Shown here one piece after another: positions 16,335-25,470 of a stretch of DNA of 64,000 nucleotides. Position 1 is the first letter of the stretch; the number at the start of each line of letters is the position of its first letter. The notes under the pieces are model-generated. The model worked only from the letters and a program-made list of their open reading frames with translations, made no database searches and was not told the DNA's origin. The stretch lies in the NCBI GenBank assembly GCA_021651055.1, contig JAJHOH010000001.1, positions 1,550,001 through 1,614,000 on the forward strand, read 5' to 3'. The DNA comes from Candidatus Manganitrophus morganii (GTDB taxonomy: Bacteria > Nitrospirota > Nitrospiria > SBBL01 > Manganitrophaceae). A program made the translations under genes and the position numbers.

Positions 16335-18923
16335 ATGATGCCTGAGATCAAAACCTTTCACCCCCCGAAAACCAGTGCCCAGATCGCTCACCGGATCGTT
16401 CCGGCCGATTCCCAGTTTCAGCGGCCGACGATCAAAGGAAAATTCCTTTATGTCGGAGACGAAAAGTGGTCTCTGCGCGGCGTGACCTACGGCACTTTCC
16501 GCCCGCAGGGGCCGCGGCAAGAGGAGTACTCTCCCGATCGGGCCGAGGCCGATTTCGCCCTCATGGCTGCGAACGGGATCAATGCGGTCCGGACCTATAC
16601 GGTTCCTCCCCGCTGGCTTCTCGATTCGGCGCTGCAGCATGGCCTGCGGGTGATGGTCGGCCTCCCCTGGGAACAACATGTCGCCTTCCTCGATGAGTTC
16701 GACCGGTCCGCGCAGATCGAAAAACGTCTCCGTTCCGGTGTGGCCAGCTGCGCAGGGCATCCGGCGCTCCTTTGTTATTCCATCGGCAATGAGATCCCGG
16801 CGCCGATCGTCCGCTGGCATGAGCCCGCCCGGGTGGAGCGTTATTTGGAGCGTCTTTACCTCGCGGCCAAGGAGGAAGATCCGGGGGCGCTGGTCACCTA
16901 TGTCAACTATCCCACGACCGAATATCTTCAGCTCCCGTTTCTCGATCTGGTCTGCTTCAATGTCTACCTCGAATCACAGACCTCTCTCGATGCCTATCTG
17001 GCCCGCCTCCAGAATATCGCGGGGGAGCGGCCGCTGATGATGGCCGAGATCGGCCTCGACAGTCGCCGCAATGGGGAGGAAAATCAGGCGCGAACCCTCG
17101 ACTGGCAGATCCGGACCACCTTTGCCGCCGGCTGCGCCGGCGCCTTCATCTTCTCCTGGACCGATGAGTGGCACCGCGGCGGATATGAAATCGAAGATTG
17201 GGATTTCGGCCTGACCACCCGGGAGAGAAAGCCGAAGCAAGCTTTGGCCGCCGTCGGAAAGGCTTTCGCGGAGATCCCCTTCCCGCCCGATCTCCCCTGG
17301 CCGATGATCTCCGTCGTCGTCTGCAGCTATAATGGCGCCGGAACGATTCGCGATTGCTTCGAAGGGCTCCTACGCCTCGACTATCCGAACTTCGAAGTGA
17401 TCGTCGTCGATGACGGCTCCACCGACGAAACGGCCGCCATCGCAAAAGAGTTCGGCTTTCAGTTGATCCGGACGGAGAACCGCGGCCTGGCAAGCGCCCG
17501 GAACACCGGCCTCGCGGCGGCACAGGGGGAGATCGTCGCCTATATCGATGACGACGCCTACCCCGATCCCCATTGGCTCACCTACCTCGCCTCTACCTTT
17601 ATGCGGACGACCCATGTCGGGGTGGGGGGACCGAATCTCCCCCCGCCGGGGGATGGACCGATCGCCGAATGCGTCGCCAATGCACCGGGCGGCCCGGTGC
17701 ATGTCCTTCTCTCCGATCAGGAGGCGGAGCACATTCCGGGGTGCAACATGGCGTTTCGGAAATCGGCGCTGCTGGAAGTCGGCGGCTGCGATCCGCAATT
17801 TCGCGCCGCGGGAGATGACGTCGATCTCTGCTGGCGGCTGCAGCAGCGGGGGGGGACCCTCGGCTTCAGCCCCGCGGCGATGGTCTGGCACCATCGTCGC
17901 AACTCCGTGGTCCGGTATTGGAAACAGCAACAGGGGTACGGCAAGGCGGAGGCGCTCCTTGCGCGAAAGTGGCCGGAAAAATATAACGCCGCCGGCCATC
18001 TGACCTGGGCCGGACGACTCTACGGAAGGGGCTGGACCGCGCCGCTCGGCCGATGGCGCACCCGGATCTACCACGGCACCTGGGGAAGCGCCCCGTTCCA
18101 ATCGCTTTATGAGCCTCACCCCACCACCCTGGCGTCGCTTCCGCTGATGCCGGAATGGTTCCTTCTGATCTTTTTCCTGGGCGGGCTCTCTCTGCTCAGC
18201 CCCCTCTGGAGCCCGCTTCTGGCGGCCCTTCCCCTCTTTCTTCTGGCGGCCGGCATCCCGCTCCTCCAGGCCTGGTTCAGTTCCGGGCGTGCCCTCTTTC
18301 ATAGCGCCCCCTGCGGAGCGGCCCGGTTCAAGCTGCGGACAATCACCGCCTTGCTTCACCTGGTGCAACCGCTGGCGCGTCTGATCGGCCGGCTGCGCCA
18401 CGGCCTCTCCCCCTGGCGGCGTCCGGATGGGGATAGCCAAGACGGGAAAGAGAGAAAAGGTCGAGAAGGATGGCTCTTCCCTTTTCGCCGGAAGGTGGTC
18501 TCCTGGAGTGAAACCTGGAAATCGGCCGAATCGCGACTCGGCGCCCTGGAGGCGGCCTTGAAAGAAAGCGGCGCAACACCCCATCTTCGATGCGGCGGGG
18601 ACTTTGATTCGTGGGACCTGGAGCTGCGGGGGGGGCTTCTGGGGACCGCCCGGCTGCAAATGGTGATCGAAGAACATGGCGGGGGAAGACAGCTCGTTCG
18701 TTACCGTCTCCAACCCGGAATCCGATCGGAAGGGGGAATTCTCATGATCCTGGCGCTCCTCCTCGCCGCCGCCGCCGCGGGAGACGGGGCCTGGATCCCC
18801 GCGGGCCTCTTCGGCGCAGCGACCCTTTTCCTCTTCTGGCGGACGATCCGGGAAGGGGGCCGGGGGCTCTCGGCCTTTCTCGCCGCCATCGAGCGAACCG
18901 AGGAGGAGCGCTGTAGCAGATGA
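16335..18923 (+). CDS. Glycoside hydrolase - GT2 glycosyltransferase fusion, membrane-anchored
   Basis: An 862-residue bifunctional protein. Residues about 30-315 form a TIM-barrel glycosidase of the clan that includes GH2 and GH5: acid/base Glu153 in SIGNEIP and candidate nucleophile Glu238 in MAEIGLDS. Residues 325-560 are a family 2 glycosyltransferase: VVDDGSTDE at 357-365, the metal-binding DDD at 405-407, and GDDVDLCWR at 493-501 where ED is more usual. The C-terminal third has a membrane hairpin (about 606-650) and another near 755-795 flanking a soluble segment. Its TGA overlaps the ATG of the ABC exporter. It probably builds and trims a surface glycan at the inner membrane; the sugar is unknown. 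Confidence 0.88.
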   Translation: MMPEIKTFHPPKTSAQIAHRIVPADSQFQRPTIKGKFLYVGDEKWSLRGVTYGTFRPQGPRQEEYSPDRAEADFALMAANGINAVRTYTVPPRWLLDSALQHGLRVMVGLPWEQHVAFLDEFDRSAQIEKRLRSGVASCAGHPALLCYSIGNEIPAPIVRWHEPARVERYLERLYLAAKEEDPGALVTYVNYPTTEYLQLPFLDLVCFNVYLESQTSLDAYLARLQNIAGERPLMMAEIGLDSRRNGEENQARTLDWQIRTTFAAGCAGAFIFSWTDEWHRGGYEIEDWDFGLTTRERKPKQALAAVGKAFAEIPFPPDLPWPMISVVVCSYNGAGTIRDCFEGLLRLDYPNFEVIVVDDGSTDETAAIAKEFGFQLIRTENRGLASARNTGLAAAQGEIVAYIDDDAYPDPHWLTYLASTFMRTTHVGVGGPNLPPPGDGPIAECVANAPGGPVHVLLSDQEAEHIPGCNMAFRKSALLEVGGCDPQFRAAGDDVDLCWRLQQRGGTLGFSPAAMVWHHRRNSVVRYWKQQQGYGKAEALLARKWPEKYNAAGHLTWAGRLYGRGWTAPLGRWRTRIYHGTWGSAPFQSLYEPHPTTLASLPLMPEWFLLIFFLGGLSLLSPLWSPLLAALPLFLLAAGIPLLQAWFSSGRALFHSAPCGAARFKLRTITALLHLVQPLARLIGRLRHGLSPWRRPDGDSQDGKERKGREGWLFPFRRKVVSWSETWKSAESRLGALEAALKESGATPHLRCGGDFDSWDLELRGGLLGTARLQMVIEEHGGGRQLVRYRLQPGIRSEGGILMILALLLAAAAAGDGAWIPAGLFGAATLFLFWRTIREGGRGLSAFLAAIERTEEERCSR

Positions 18924-20725
18924 GACGGCTCCGATCGACTGATCTGAAGCTTTATGGAAGAATTCTCGGTCAGGCCCGCCCGGCTTGGCCCCTTCTCGTC
19001 TTGATTCTCATCGTCGACCTCCTCGCCTCTCCCCTGTTTCTTCTGACCCCCTTGCCGCTGAAGATCGCCGTCGACAATGTCATCGGCGCTGCCCCGCTCC
19101 CCCGGTTTATCGACCTCCTTCTCCCCGATTGGGCCGCCGCGACGCCGCTGCGCCTTCTCGGGACCGTCGCCGTCCTGCAAATCGTCATTGTCCTCCTCGG
19201 CCAAGCACAGGAGCTGGCGACCTATTTTTTAAAAACCTATACCGGCGAGGCGCTCACCCTCCGCCTCCGATCGGCCCTCTTTCGCCATGCCCAGCGCCTC
19301 TCGCTCGCCTTCCATGATGCGAAGGGAACCGCCGACTCGATCTACCGGATCCAATACGATGCCCCCTCGATCCAGTGGGTCACGATTCACGGCGCCATCC
19401 CGCTCGTCACCTCGATCGTCACCCTGATTTCGATGATCCTCATCACCGCCCAGATCGACCGATCGCTGGCGCTCATCGCCCTGGCCGTCTCCCCCTTTCT
19501 CTTTCTCCTCTCCCTGGAATACAACCGCCGAATGCGCGCCGACTATCACGCGGTCCGAGGGCTGGAGAGCAACGCTTTGAAGGTGGTTCAAGAGGTCCTC
19601 ACCGCTGTCCGGGTGGTGAAGGCCTTCGGGCAGGAAGCGCGGGAAGAGGGACGCTTCTCCAAAGAATCGGGGGCCGGAATGCGGGCGCGGCTTCGGCTCA
19701 CCTTGGCGGAAGGGCTCTTCGGACTGGTGATCAACTTGGTCATCGCGGCGGGAACCGCGGCGGTCCTCTTTATCGGCGCCCGGCACGTGTTGTCGGGGCG
19801 GCTGACGCTGGGGGAGCTGTTGATCGTGATCACCTATCTGACGCAACTTTATGGCCCGCTGCGGTCGATCATCCGGCAGGCGGCGACGGTCCAATCGTCG
19901 CTCGCCGGCGCGCAGCGCGCCTTTGAATTAATCGATGAGCTTCCCGAGGTGACCGAGCGCCCCGACGCCCGCCCCCTCCGGCGGGCCGGCGGGGGGGTGA
20001 TCTTTCGCGAGGTCTCCTTTGGGTACGATCGGGACCATCCGATCCTGCAAAAGATCTCCTTTGTCATCGAGCCGGGGATGCGGGTCGGGGTGGTCGGCAA
20101 AACCGGCGCCGGCAAGACGACCTTGATCAGCCTGCTGATGCGATTCTACGACCCGACCGAGGGTGAAATCGCGCTCGACGGCGTCGATCTGCGCGACTAT
20201 CGATTGGCCGACCTGCGCAGCCAGTTCGCGATCGTGCTGCAGGAGCCGGTCCTCTTCTCGACCCGGATCGCGGAGAACATCGCGTATGCCCGTCCCGACG
20301 CCGGCCGGGAAGAGATCATCGCCGCCGCCCAAGCGGCCCATGCCGACGACTTCATCACCCGCCTTCCCGAGGGGTACAACACCCTGGTCGGCGAGCGGGG
20401 GATGCGTCTTTCGGGAGGGGAGCGGCAGCGGATCTCGCTCGCCCGCGCTTTTCTGAAAAACGCGCCGCTGCTGATCTTGGATGAGCCGACCAGCTCCGTC
20501 GACACTGAGACCGAGGCCGAGATCATGGAGGCGATGGGGCGCCTGATGCAGGGGCGGACCACTTTCTTGATTTCGCACCGGCCGAGCACCCTGCGGCATT
20601 GCGATCTGCTCCTCGTGATCGAACGGGGACGGTTGGTTTATCTCCATTCCGATCCCGCCGAGTATGTCGCCGCGGCGTCGCGTTTCGGCGAGCCGAAGAT
20701 CCCCCTGAAAGAGGAAATGCCGTGA
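18920..20725 (+). CDS. ABC exporter, fused permease-ATPase (MsbA/ABCB type)
   Basis: A 601-residue half-transporter: six membrane helices over residues 20-310, then an ATPase with Walker A GKTGAGKT near 390-397, signature LSGGERQR near 496-503, Walker B LLILDEPTSSVD near 516-527 and a switch His in ISHRPSTL. It forms a homodimer that exports lipids, lipid-linked glycans, peptides or drugs. ATGA overlap with the upstream fusion gene and GTGA overlap with the downstream glycosyltransferase gene place it in the middle of a tightly coupled cassette, which points to export of a glycan or glycolipid made by its neighbours. Confidence 0.93.
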   Translation: MRRLRSTDLKLYGRILGQARPAWPLLVLILIVDLLASPLFLLTPLPLKIAVDNVIGAAPLPRFIDLLLPDWAAATPLRLLGTVAVLQIVIVLLGQAQELATYFLKTYTGEALTLRLRSALFRHAQRLSLAFHDAKGTADSIYRIQYDAPSIQWVTIHGAIPLVTSIVTLISMILITAQIDRSLALIALAVSPFLFLLSLEYNRRMRADYHAVRGLESNALKVVQEVLTAVRVVKAFGQEAREEGRFSKESGAGMRARLRLTLAEGLFGLVINLVIAAGTAAVLFIGARHVLSGRLTLGELLIVITYLTQLYGPLRSIIRQAATVQSSLAGAQRAFELIDELPEVTERPDARPLRRAGGGVIFREVSFGYDRDHPILQKISFVIEPGMRVGVVGKTGAGKTTLISLLMRFYDPTEGEIALDGVDLRDYRLADLRSQFAIVLQEPVLFSTRIAENIAYARPDAGREEIIAAAQAAHADDFITRLPEGYNTLVGERGMRLSGGERQRISLARAFLKNAPLLILDEPTSSVDTETEAEIMEAMGRLMQGRTTFLISHRPSTLRHCDLLLVIERGRLVYLHSDPAEYVAAASRFGEPKIPLKEEMP

Positions 20726-21882
20726 GGAAACAGCGTCTCATCGTGGTCGGAACGCTGGCCAACAATCCCTATGCCGGCATGGCCTGGATGCACATGCAGA
20801 TCGCGGTCGGCCTGCGCCGCCTGGGCCACGAGGTTTACTATTTCGAGACGACCTCGCAGTGGCCGTATGATCCGCTCCGTCAAATGCACGTGAACGATTC
20901 CGACTACGCGGCCCCGTACCTGGCGAGGGTAGCGGAGGCGTTTGGGATGAAGGGGCGGTGGGCCTATCGCCGCAGCTACTCGGACAAAGGGTGGCTCGGG
21001 ATGGCGCGGGCCGAGGCGGAGACCCTGTTGGCCGAAGCCGACGCCGTGCTGAATGTGGCGGGGGCGACGAAGTTCGCGGAAGAGGGGCTGAAGGTCGGCC
21101 GGCTCATCTATTTCGGGACCGATCCGGTCGGCGATGAAATTGCGGTCTCTCATGGAGAGAGAAAATGGCTTTTGGAAGAACACGACGACTTCGTCACCTA
21201 CGGCGAGAAGATCGGAGATCCCGACTGCCCGATCCCGCCCCTCCCCCGGCTTCGCGCCCGGACCCGCCAGCCGGTCCTCCTCGACCTCTGGGAAGGGGCC
21301 CCTCCCCCCGGCGAGGTGTATACCACGGTGGCGAACTGGCGGCAGCGGGGGGAAATCGAATTTGGCGGCGAGGTCTATTATTGGAGCAAAGATCGCGAAT
21401 TCCTGAAGTTCATCGACCTTCCCCGCCGGATCGCCCCGCCGGTCGAAATTGCTCTCGGCCTCGCCGGTCTCGACGCCGAGAGCCGCTCGCTCCTTGAAAC
21501 AAAAGGATGGCGGATGGCCGACGCGCACGCGTTCACTCTCGATCCCTGGCGCTATCGGGACTACCTCTGGGCTTCCCGGGGAGAGTTTACCGTCGCCAAG
21601 GACCAGAACGTCCGGCTTCGGAGCGGCTGGTTCAGCGAGCGGAGCGCCTGTTATCTCGCCGCCGGCCGTCCGGTGATCACGCAAGACACCGGCTTCGGAG
21701 ACCGCCTCCCCACCGGGGAGGGACTCTTCGCCTTCAACACCCTCGAGGAGATCGTCGCCGCGGTGGAGGCGATTGAATCGGACTATCCCCGGCACGCCCG
21801 CGCGGCGCGAAAGATCGCGAAAGAGTATTTCAGCGCGGAGCGCGTTTTGGAAGCGCTTCTTCGGACATTGGGGCTGTCATGA
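20722..21882 (+). CDS. Glycosyltransferase (GT-B fold, GT4-like)
   Basis: A 386-residue protein starting at GTG 20722, which overlaps the exporter stop as GTGA; the longer open frame upstream only shadows the exporter gene. The N-terminus (LIVVGTLANNPYAGMAWMHMQIAVGLRRLGHEVYYFE, read in two halves) is the nucleotide-free acceptor-side Rossmann start of GT-B enzymes, and the C-terminal half contains the SERSACYLAAGRPVI and TGFGD segments typical of the donor-binding domain in GT4-like proteins. Donor and acceptor are unknown. It is the last gene of the cassette and converges with mutL 36 bp away. Confidence 0.82.
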   Translation: MRKQRLIVVGTLANNPYAGMAWMHMQIAVGLRRLGHEVYYFETTSQWPYDPLRQMHVNDSDYAAPYLARVAEAFGMKGRWAYRRSYSDKGWLGMARAEAETLLAEADAVLNVAGATKFAEEGLKVGRLIYFGTDPVGDEIAVSHGERKWLLEEHDDFVTYGEKIGDPDCPIPPLPRLRARTRQPVLLDLWEGAPPPGEVYTTVANWRQRGEIEFGGEVYYWSKDREFLKFIDLPRRIAPPVEIALGLAGLDAESRSLLETKGWRMADAHAFTLDPWRYRDYLWASRGEFTVAKDQNVRLRSGWFSERSACYLAAGRPVITQDTGFGDRLPTGEGLFAFNTLEEIVAAVEAIESDYPRHARAARKIAKEYFSAERVLEALLRTLGLS

Positions 21883-21918
21883 GGGATGATTTCCATCCCC
21901 GGTAGACACCGAGGCAGG

Positions 21919-23793
21919 TTATTTTCTTCGGAAGAGTTTTTCCAGTTCTAACAGGGGATATCGGAGGAGAATCGGCCGGCCGTGCGGACAGGTCGGCGGG
22001 GTCTTCATCTCGAAATAATCTTTCAGGAGCGCCTCGATCTCCGGCGGGGTCAGCGGCTGGTTCGCCCGGATCGCACCGTGGCAGGCCATCGAAGCGATGA
22101 CGTTCAGGATCGGCTGCTCCGCCTTCGAAGAGACCTCCGTCTGCGCCAGATCGTCCGTCAAATCGTGGAGGAACGATTCGAGACGGATCTTGGAGATCAA
22201 TGCCGGCACCTCGCGGACCAGGAAGGTCGTTTCCCCGAAATGTTCGATCCCCCACCCGAAAAGGGCCAGATCTTTCAGATAATCCCTCAAGAGACCCGCC
22301 TTCGTGACGGGGAGATCGATCTGCTGCGGAACGAGCAGCGGCTGCACGGCGCTGAACGGGCCGGCATCGCCTTTTCCTTCAATCGGAGGATGCTGCAGCG
22401 CGCGCCATCGCTCGAGGAAACGCTCGTAGAGAATCCGCTCGTGCGCCGTGTGCTGATCGATCAGGGCAAACTCCCCCTCGATCTCCGCCAGGAGAAAGGT
22501 TCCATAGATCTGCCCTAAGGGGCGAATGAGGGGGGATGCGGAATGAGCAGCGGAGAATGCAGGGTGAAAACCAATCTGTTCCTGATTCCGTACCTGTTCC
22601 GTCCGGAGGATTCCCTTTTCAGCCGACCAGTACGCGGCACCGGCCTCTGCGGCCCGCTCAGGCCATCCGATCCATCGCGATGGTGGCGGCTGGTTACGGT
22701 CCGCCCGATTCGGCTGGATCGGGATCAGCCGCTCGAGCGGCACCGCCACCGGCAGTTCATCCATCCCGGCGAAGGAAAGGGTCGTTCGGATGACGCGGCG
22801 AACCGCCTCATGGACCGGATCGGACTGCTGGAAGCGGACCTCCCGCTTCATCGGGTGGACATTGACATCGACCGCCGCCGGATCGATCGAGAGAAAGAGG
22901 ATGAAGAACGGATGCTCTCCCTTCATCAAATAGCTTCCATAGGCGTCATAAACGGCGTGGGAGAGAAGGGGGCTTCGGACCGGACGTTGATTGACGAAGA
23001 GATATTGGTCCTTTCGGTGGTTCCCCCGAAGCGGCGGGCGGGAGAAAAAAGTATCGACGTAGAGTCCCTTCTCCTCCCCCTCCTCAAGAGACTTTCCGGT
23101 GGAGAGGTGGCCCTCCCCTTGGGCCTCCATCAGCCGCACGAAAACGTCTTCTCCGAAGAGCTGGAGGATTCGGTCTTTCAGATCGGATACGGCGGGCGCG
23201 TCTAGAAGGACCTTCTTCCCGTGGGTGAGTCGAAAATGGATCATCGGGTGAGAAAGCGCCAGGTGGAAGAGCACATCGCTGGCATGGCTCAGCTCGGTCT
23301 GCGCCGACTTCAGAAACTTCTTTCGCGCGGGGGTGTTGTAGAAGAGATCGCTCACCTCGAAGAGCGATCCCTTCGGGGCGCCGACCGCTTTGACCCCCAA
23401 CACCTGCCCCCCTTCCAGAAGGACTTCGGTCCCTTCGGTCTCCGCTGCGGCTTGGGTGACCAGCCGGATTTTCGCAACCGACGCGATGCTCGGAAGGGCC
23501 TCCCCCCGAAATCCGAGGGTCGCGATGGTGGAAAGATCGGCCTCTTCCGCCACCTTGCTCGTCGCGTGCCGCTGAAAGGCGAGGAGCGCATCCTCGCGTG
23601 TCATCCCCTCGCCGTCGTCTTGCACCGCAATCCGGCGGATCCCCCCCTCTAATAGGGAGACGAAGATCCGGCGGCTCCCGGCGTCGACGGCATTCTCAAC
23701 CAGCTCCTTGACGACGGACGCGGGCCGCTCGACGACTTCGCCGGCGGCGATCTTGTTGGCTAAGCCTTCTGGAAGGATATTAATCTTCGGCAC
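21919..23793 (-). CDS. mutL: DNA mismatch repair protein MutL
   Basis: MutL couples mismatch recognition by MutS to downstream repair. The GHKL ATPase domain shows the family hallmarks ANKIAAGEVVERPASVVKELVENAVDAG (in two adjoining motifs), the DDGEGM and GFRGEAL loops; the C-terminal dimerisation domain ends with ACHGAIRANQPLTP and CPHGRP. The C-terminal CPHGRP together with the QHTAHERILYER segment resembles the endonuclease-type MutL core, although the canonical DQHA(X)2E motif reads DQHTAHE here. I prefer GTG 23793, which gives the typical short PKI start and has AGG upstream; ATG 23814 and GTG 23829 are alternatives. It is preceded by a hairpin repeat and the cpoB gene. Confidence 0.95.
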   Translation of the reverse strand: MPKINILPEGLANKIAAGEVVERPASVVKELVENAVDAGSRRIFVSLLEGGIRRIAVQDDGEGMTREDALLAFQRHATSKVAEEADLSTIATLGFRGEALPSIASVAKIRLVTQAAAETEGTEVLLEGGQVLGVKAVGAPKGSLFEVSDLFYNTPARKKFLKSAQTELSHASDVLFHLALSHPMIHFRLTHGKKVLLDAPAVSDLKDRILQLFGEDVFVRLMEAQGEGHLSTGKSLEEGEEKGLYVDTFFSRPPLRGNHRKDQYLFVNQRPVRSPLLSHAVYDAYGSYLMKGEHPFFILFLSIDPAAVDVNVHPMKREVRFQQSDPVHEAVRRVIRTTLSFAGMDELPVAVPLERLIPIQPNRADRNQPPPSRWIGWPERAAEAGAAYWSAEKGILRTEQVRNQEQIGFHPAFSAAHSASPLIRPLGQIYGTFLLAEIEGEFALIDQHTAHERILYERFLERWRALQHPPIEGKGDAGPFSAVQPLLVPQQIDLPVTKAGLLRDYLKDLALFGWGIEHFGETTFLVREVPALISKIRLESFLHDLTDDLAQTEVSSKAEQPILNVIASMACHGAIRANQPLTPPEIEALLKDYFEMKTPPTCPHGRPILLRYPLLELEKLFRRK

Positions 23794-23816
23794 GGGATAC
23801 CTAATATCTATCATGG

Positions 23817-23845
23817 CAGGGGCGCACACGCAGGTGTGCCCCTAC
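23817..23845. repeat. REP-like hairpin between cpoB and mutL
   Basis: GGGGCGCAC (23819-23827) and GTGTGCCCC (23834-23842) form a 9-bp stem with one G-T pair around the loop ACGCAG, flanked by GCAG and TAC. The shape and the GTAGGGGC edge are those of widespread extragenic palindromic elements. Confidence 0.55.
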
Positions 23846-23857
23846 AGTCCGTGGGTA

Positions 23858-24724
23858 TTATCGAAGGCCGGCGAGCTTGTCCTTGGCGAGGTTCGATTCG
23901 TTGGAATTGGGAAAATTCTCGATGACCTTTTTCAGGAAGAGCCTCCCTTTGATCCGGTCGCCCATTTCCAGGTAAGCAAACCCTTCCTTCAAGAGAGCGT
24001 TCGGGGCTTTTTCACTCTTCGGATATTGCTGAAGAACCTGCTCGAACTGCTCGATCGCCTTGTTGTACGATCGCTTATTATAGTAGCTCTCGCCGGTCCA
24101 ATAAATCGCCTGCGGAATCAGCCCAGAGTCGGGATATTGCTGGACGAAAGTCTGGAACCCGCTGATAGCGAGGTCGTAATTCCCCCTGAGATAGTCGTTA
24201 TAGGCGAGATTATATGCCTCGGTCGGCGTCAGAGAGGCCCCTCTCGATTTCGGATCGATCGTCCTTCCCGGCAGAATCGTTTTTCCCTCGTTGGGATCGG
24301 GGGCCTTGACCGGGGCCCCCTTCTCCAACGCCTGAACCCGCGCCTCCAAGGCATCGAGCCGGCTCAACAATTCTTCCGTTCGGAACGATTGGTCCTCCAT
24401 CCGCTTCGCCAGGGAGGAGAGGAGATGATTTCCCTCGTCTACCCGGCCGGTCAGCATCTGCAGGTCGGTCCCCAAACCGTCCATCCGGACGACCATATCC
24501 GCCGGGAGCTTCGAACCGGAGGCGGGGGCGCCGGGGGTCAGCGCCCCCTTTTCAAGCCGCTCGAGGCGGCCTTGAAGCTCTCGATTATGCCTCCGCATCG
24601 TATCGACGTCACTTTCCATCTCGACCATGCTCGACTGAAGCGCGCACCCCGTCAGAGAGATGAATAAAACCATCCCCCCCCAAAAACCGTTTCGAAGAGA
24701 ATCCAAGCGTCTCCTCCGTGACAT
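23858..24724 (-). CDS. cpoB: Tol-Pal system protein CpoB (YbgF)
   Basis: Periplasmic coordinator of peptidoglycan synthesis and outer-membrane constriction. The 288-residue protein has an N-terminal signal with a cysteine at the end of the hydrophobic run (LTGC), a coiled coil (about 30-140) and a C-terminal block of three TPR-type repeats starting at EAYNLAYNDYLRGNYDLAI. This coiled-coil plus TPR layout and the position one base after pal define CpoB. The lipobox-like LTGCA suggests this version may be lipidated, unlike soluble E. coli CpoB. Confidence 0.92.
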   Translation of the reverse strand: MSRRRRLDSLRNGFWGGMVLFISLTGCALQSSMVEMESDVDTMRRHNRELQGRLERLEKGALTPGAPASGSKLPADMVVRMDGLGTDLQMLTGRVDEGNHLLSSLAKRMEDQSFRTEELLSRLDALEARVQALEKGAPVKAPDPNEGKTILPGRTIDPKSRGASLTPTEAYNLAYNDYLRGNYDLAISGFQTFVQQYPDSGLIPQAIYWTGESYYNKRSYNKAIEQFEQVLQQYPKSEKAPNALLKEGFAYLEMGDRIKGRLFLKKVIENFPNSNESNLAKDKLAGLR

Positions 24725-24725
24725 G

Positions 24726-25301
24726 TTATGGCGTCAACACAAAATGGGCCCGGCGATTCTCTTTGTAGCAGTTCTCGCTCGGCTCTTTGCAGAATGGCCG
24801 CTCTTCGCCGAAGCTGATCGTGTTGATCCGGTTCTTATCGACGCCGAGCGCAGTCAAGAAGCGCTTCACCGCTTGGGCCCGCCGCTCACCGAGCGCCAGG
24901 TTGTACTCTTCGGTCCCCCGCTCATCGGCGTGTCCCTCGATCCGAATCTTCACCCTTTCGGTCATCAAACGCTGGGCGTTCTTCTGAAGATTCATCTTCG
25001 ACTCTTCCTTCAAGATCGCCTGGTCGAATTCAAAAAAGATATCGAGCAGCTCGCCGGCCTCTTCATTCGCGGACGGGGCCGTCGGATCACCCGCGCCATC
25101 CTGCATCGCCATGGAATCGCTCTGAACCCGCTCTTCCCGAATTCCTTCTTCCGTCACCCCTCCCGAAGGAAGACTTCCAGAGGCGCTCTCCTCGCTCAAC
25201 GCCGCCGTGCCCGACACGGGGGTGACTTTTTTCCCGCATCCCGTTTGCACCAACAGCAGACCGACTCCGACCAACACCCAAAAACCTGATCTCATTTTCA
25301 T
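24726..25301 (-). CDS. pal: Peptidoglycan-associated lipoprotein Pal
   Basis: Outer-membrane lipoprotein that binds peptidoglycan and TolB. The 191-residue protein has a lipoprotein signal (LLVQTGC) and an OmpA-like C-terminal domain: FFEFDQAIL, the GHADERGTEEYNLALGERRA motif (Asp and Arg contact meso-diaminopimelate) and the FGEERPFC end. GGAGGG precedes the ATG. A second Pal-like gene lies 1.7 kb upstream in the same operon; this copy is immediately followed by cpoB, the usual order. Confidence 0.93.
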   Translation of the reverse strand: MKMRSGFWVLVGVGLLLVQTGCGKKVTPVSGTAALSEESASGSLPSGGVTEEGIREERVQSDSMAMQDGAGDPTAPSANEEAGELLDIFFEFDQAILKEESKMNLQKNAQRLMTERVKIRIEGHADERGTEEYNLALGERRAQAVKRFLTALGVDKNRINTISFGEERPFCKEPSENCYKENRRAHFVLTP

Positions 25302-25470
25302 TAAAGACCCTCCCTATGACAAACTGATGACCGATTGTATCGCCACCCGATTTTTTTTGTCTCTTGTTACCCCGACGGGCTCGAGCGAACGCGCATCTTT
25401 TTCGATCGCCCCGCCGTCCAGCGGCCGTCCCGAGGAACAGGATCAGCCGAAAACGACCGATTAAAACGAT

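Noticed and set aside
15868-16338. 156-codon plus-strand open frame between miaA and the glycan cassette
   Set aside because: No ribosome binding site, no protein-like pattern, and it overlaps three regulatory dyads.
17370-18713. 447-codon open frame antisense to the glycosidase-GT2 gene
   Set aside because: Shadow of the real gene on the other strand; low-complexity Arg/Gly/Pro composition.
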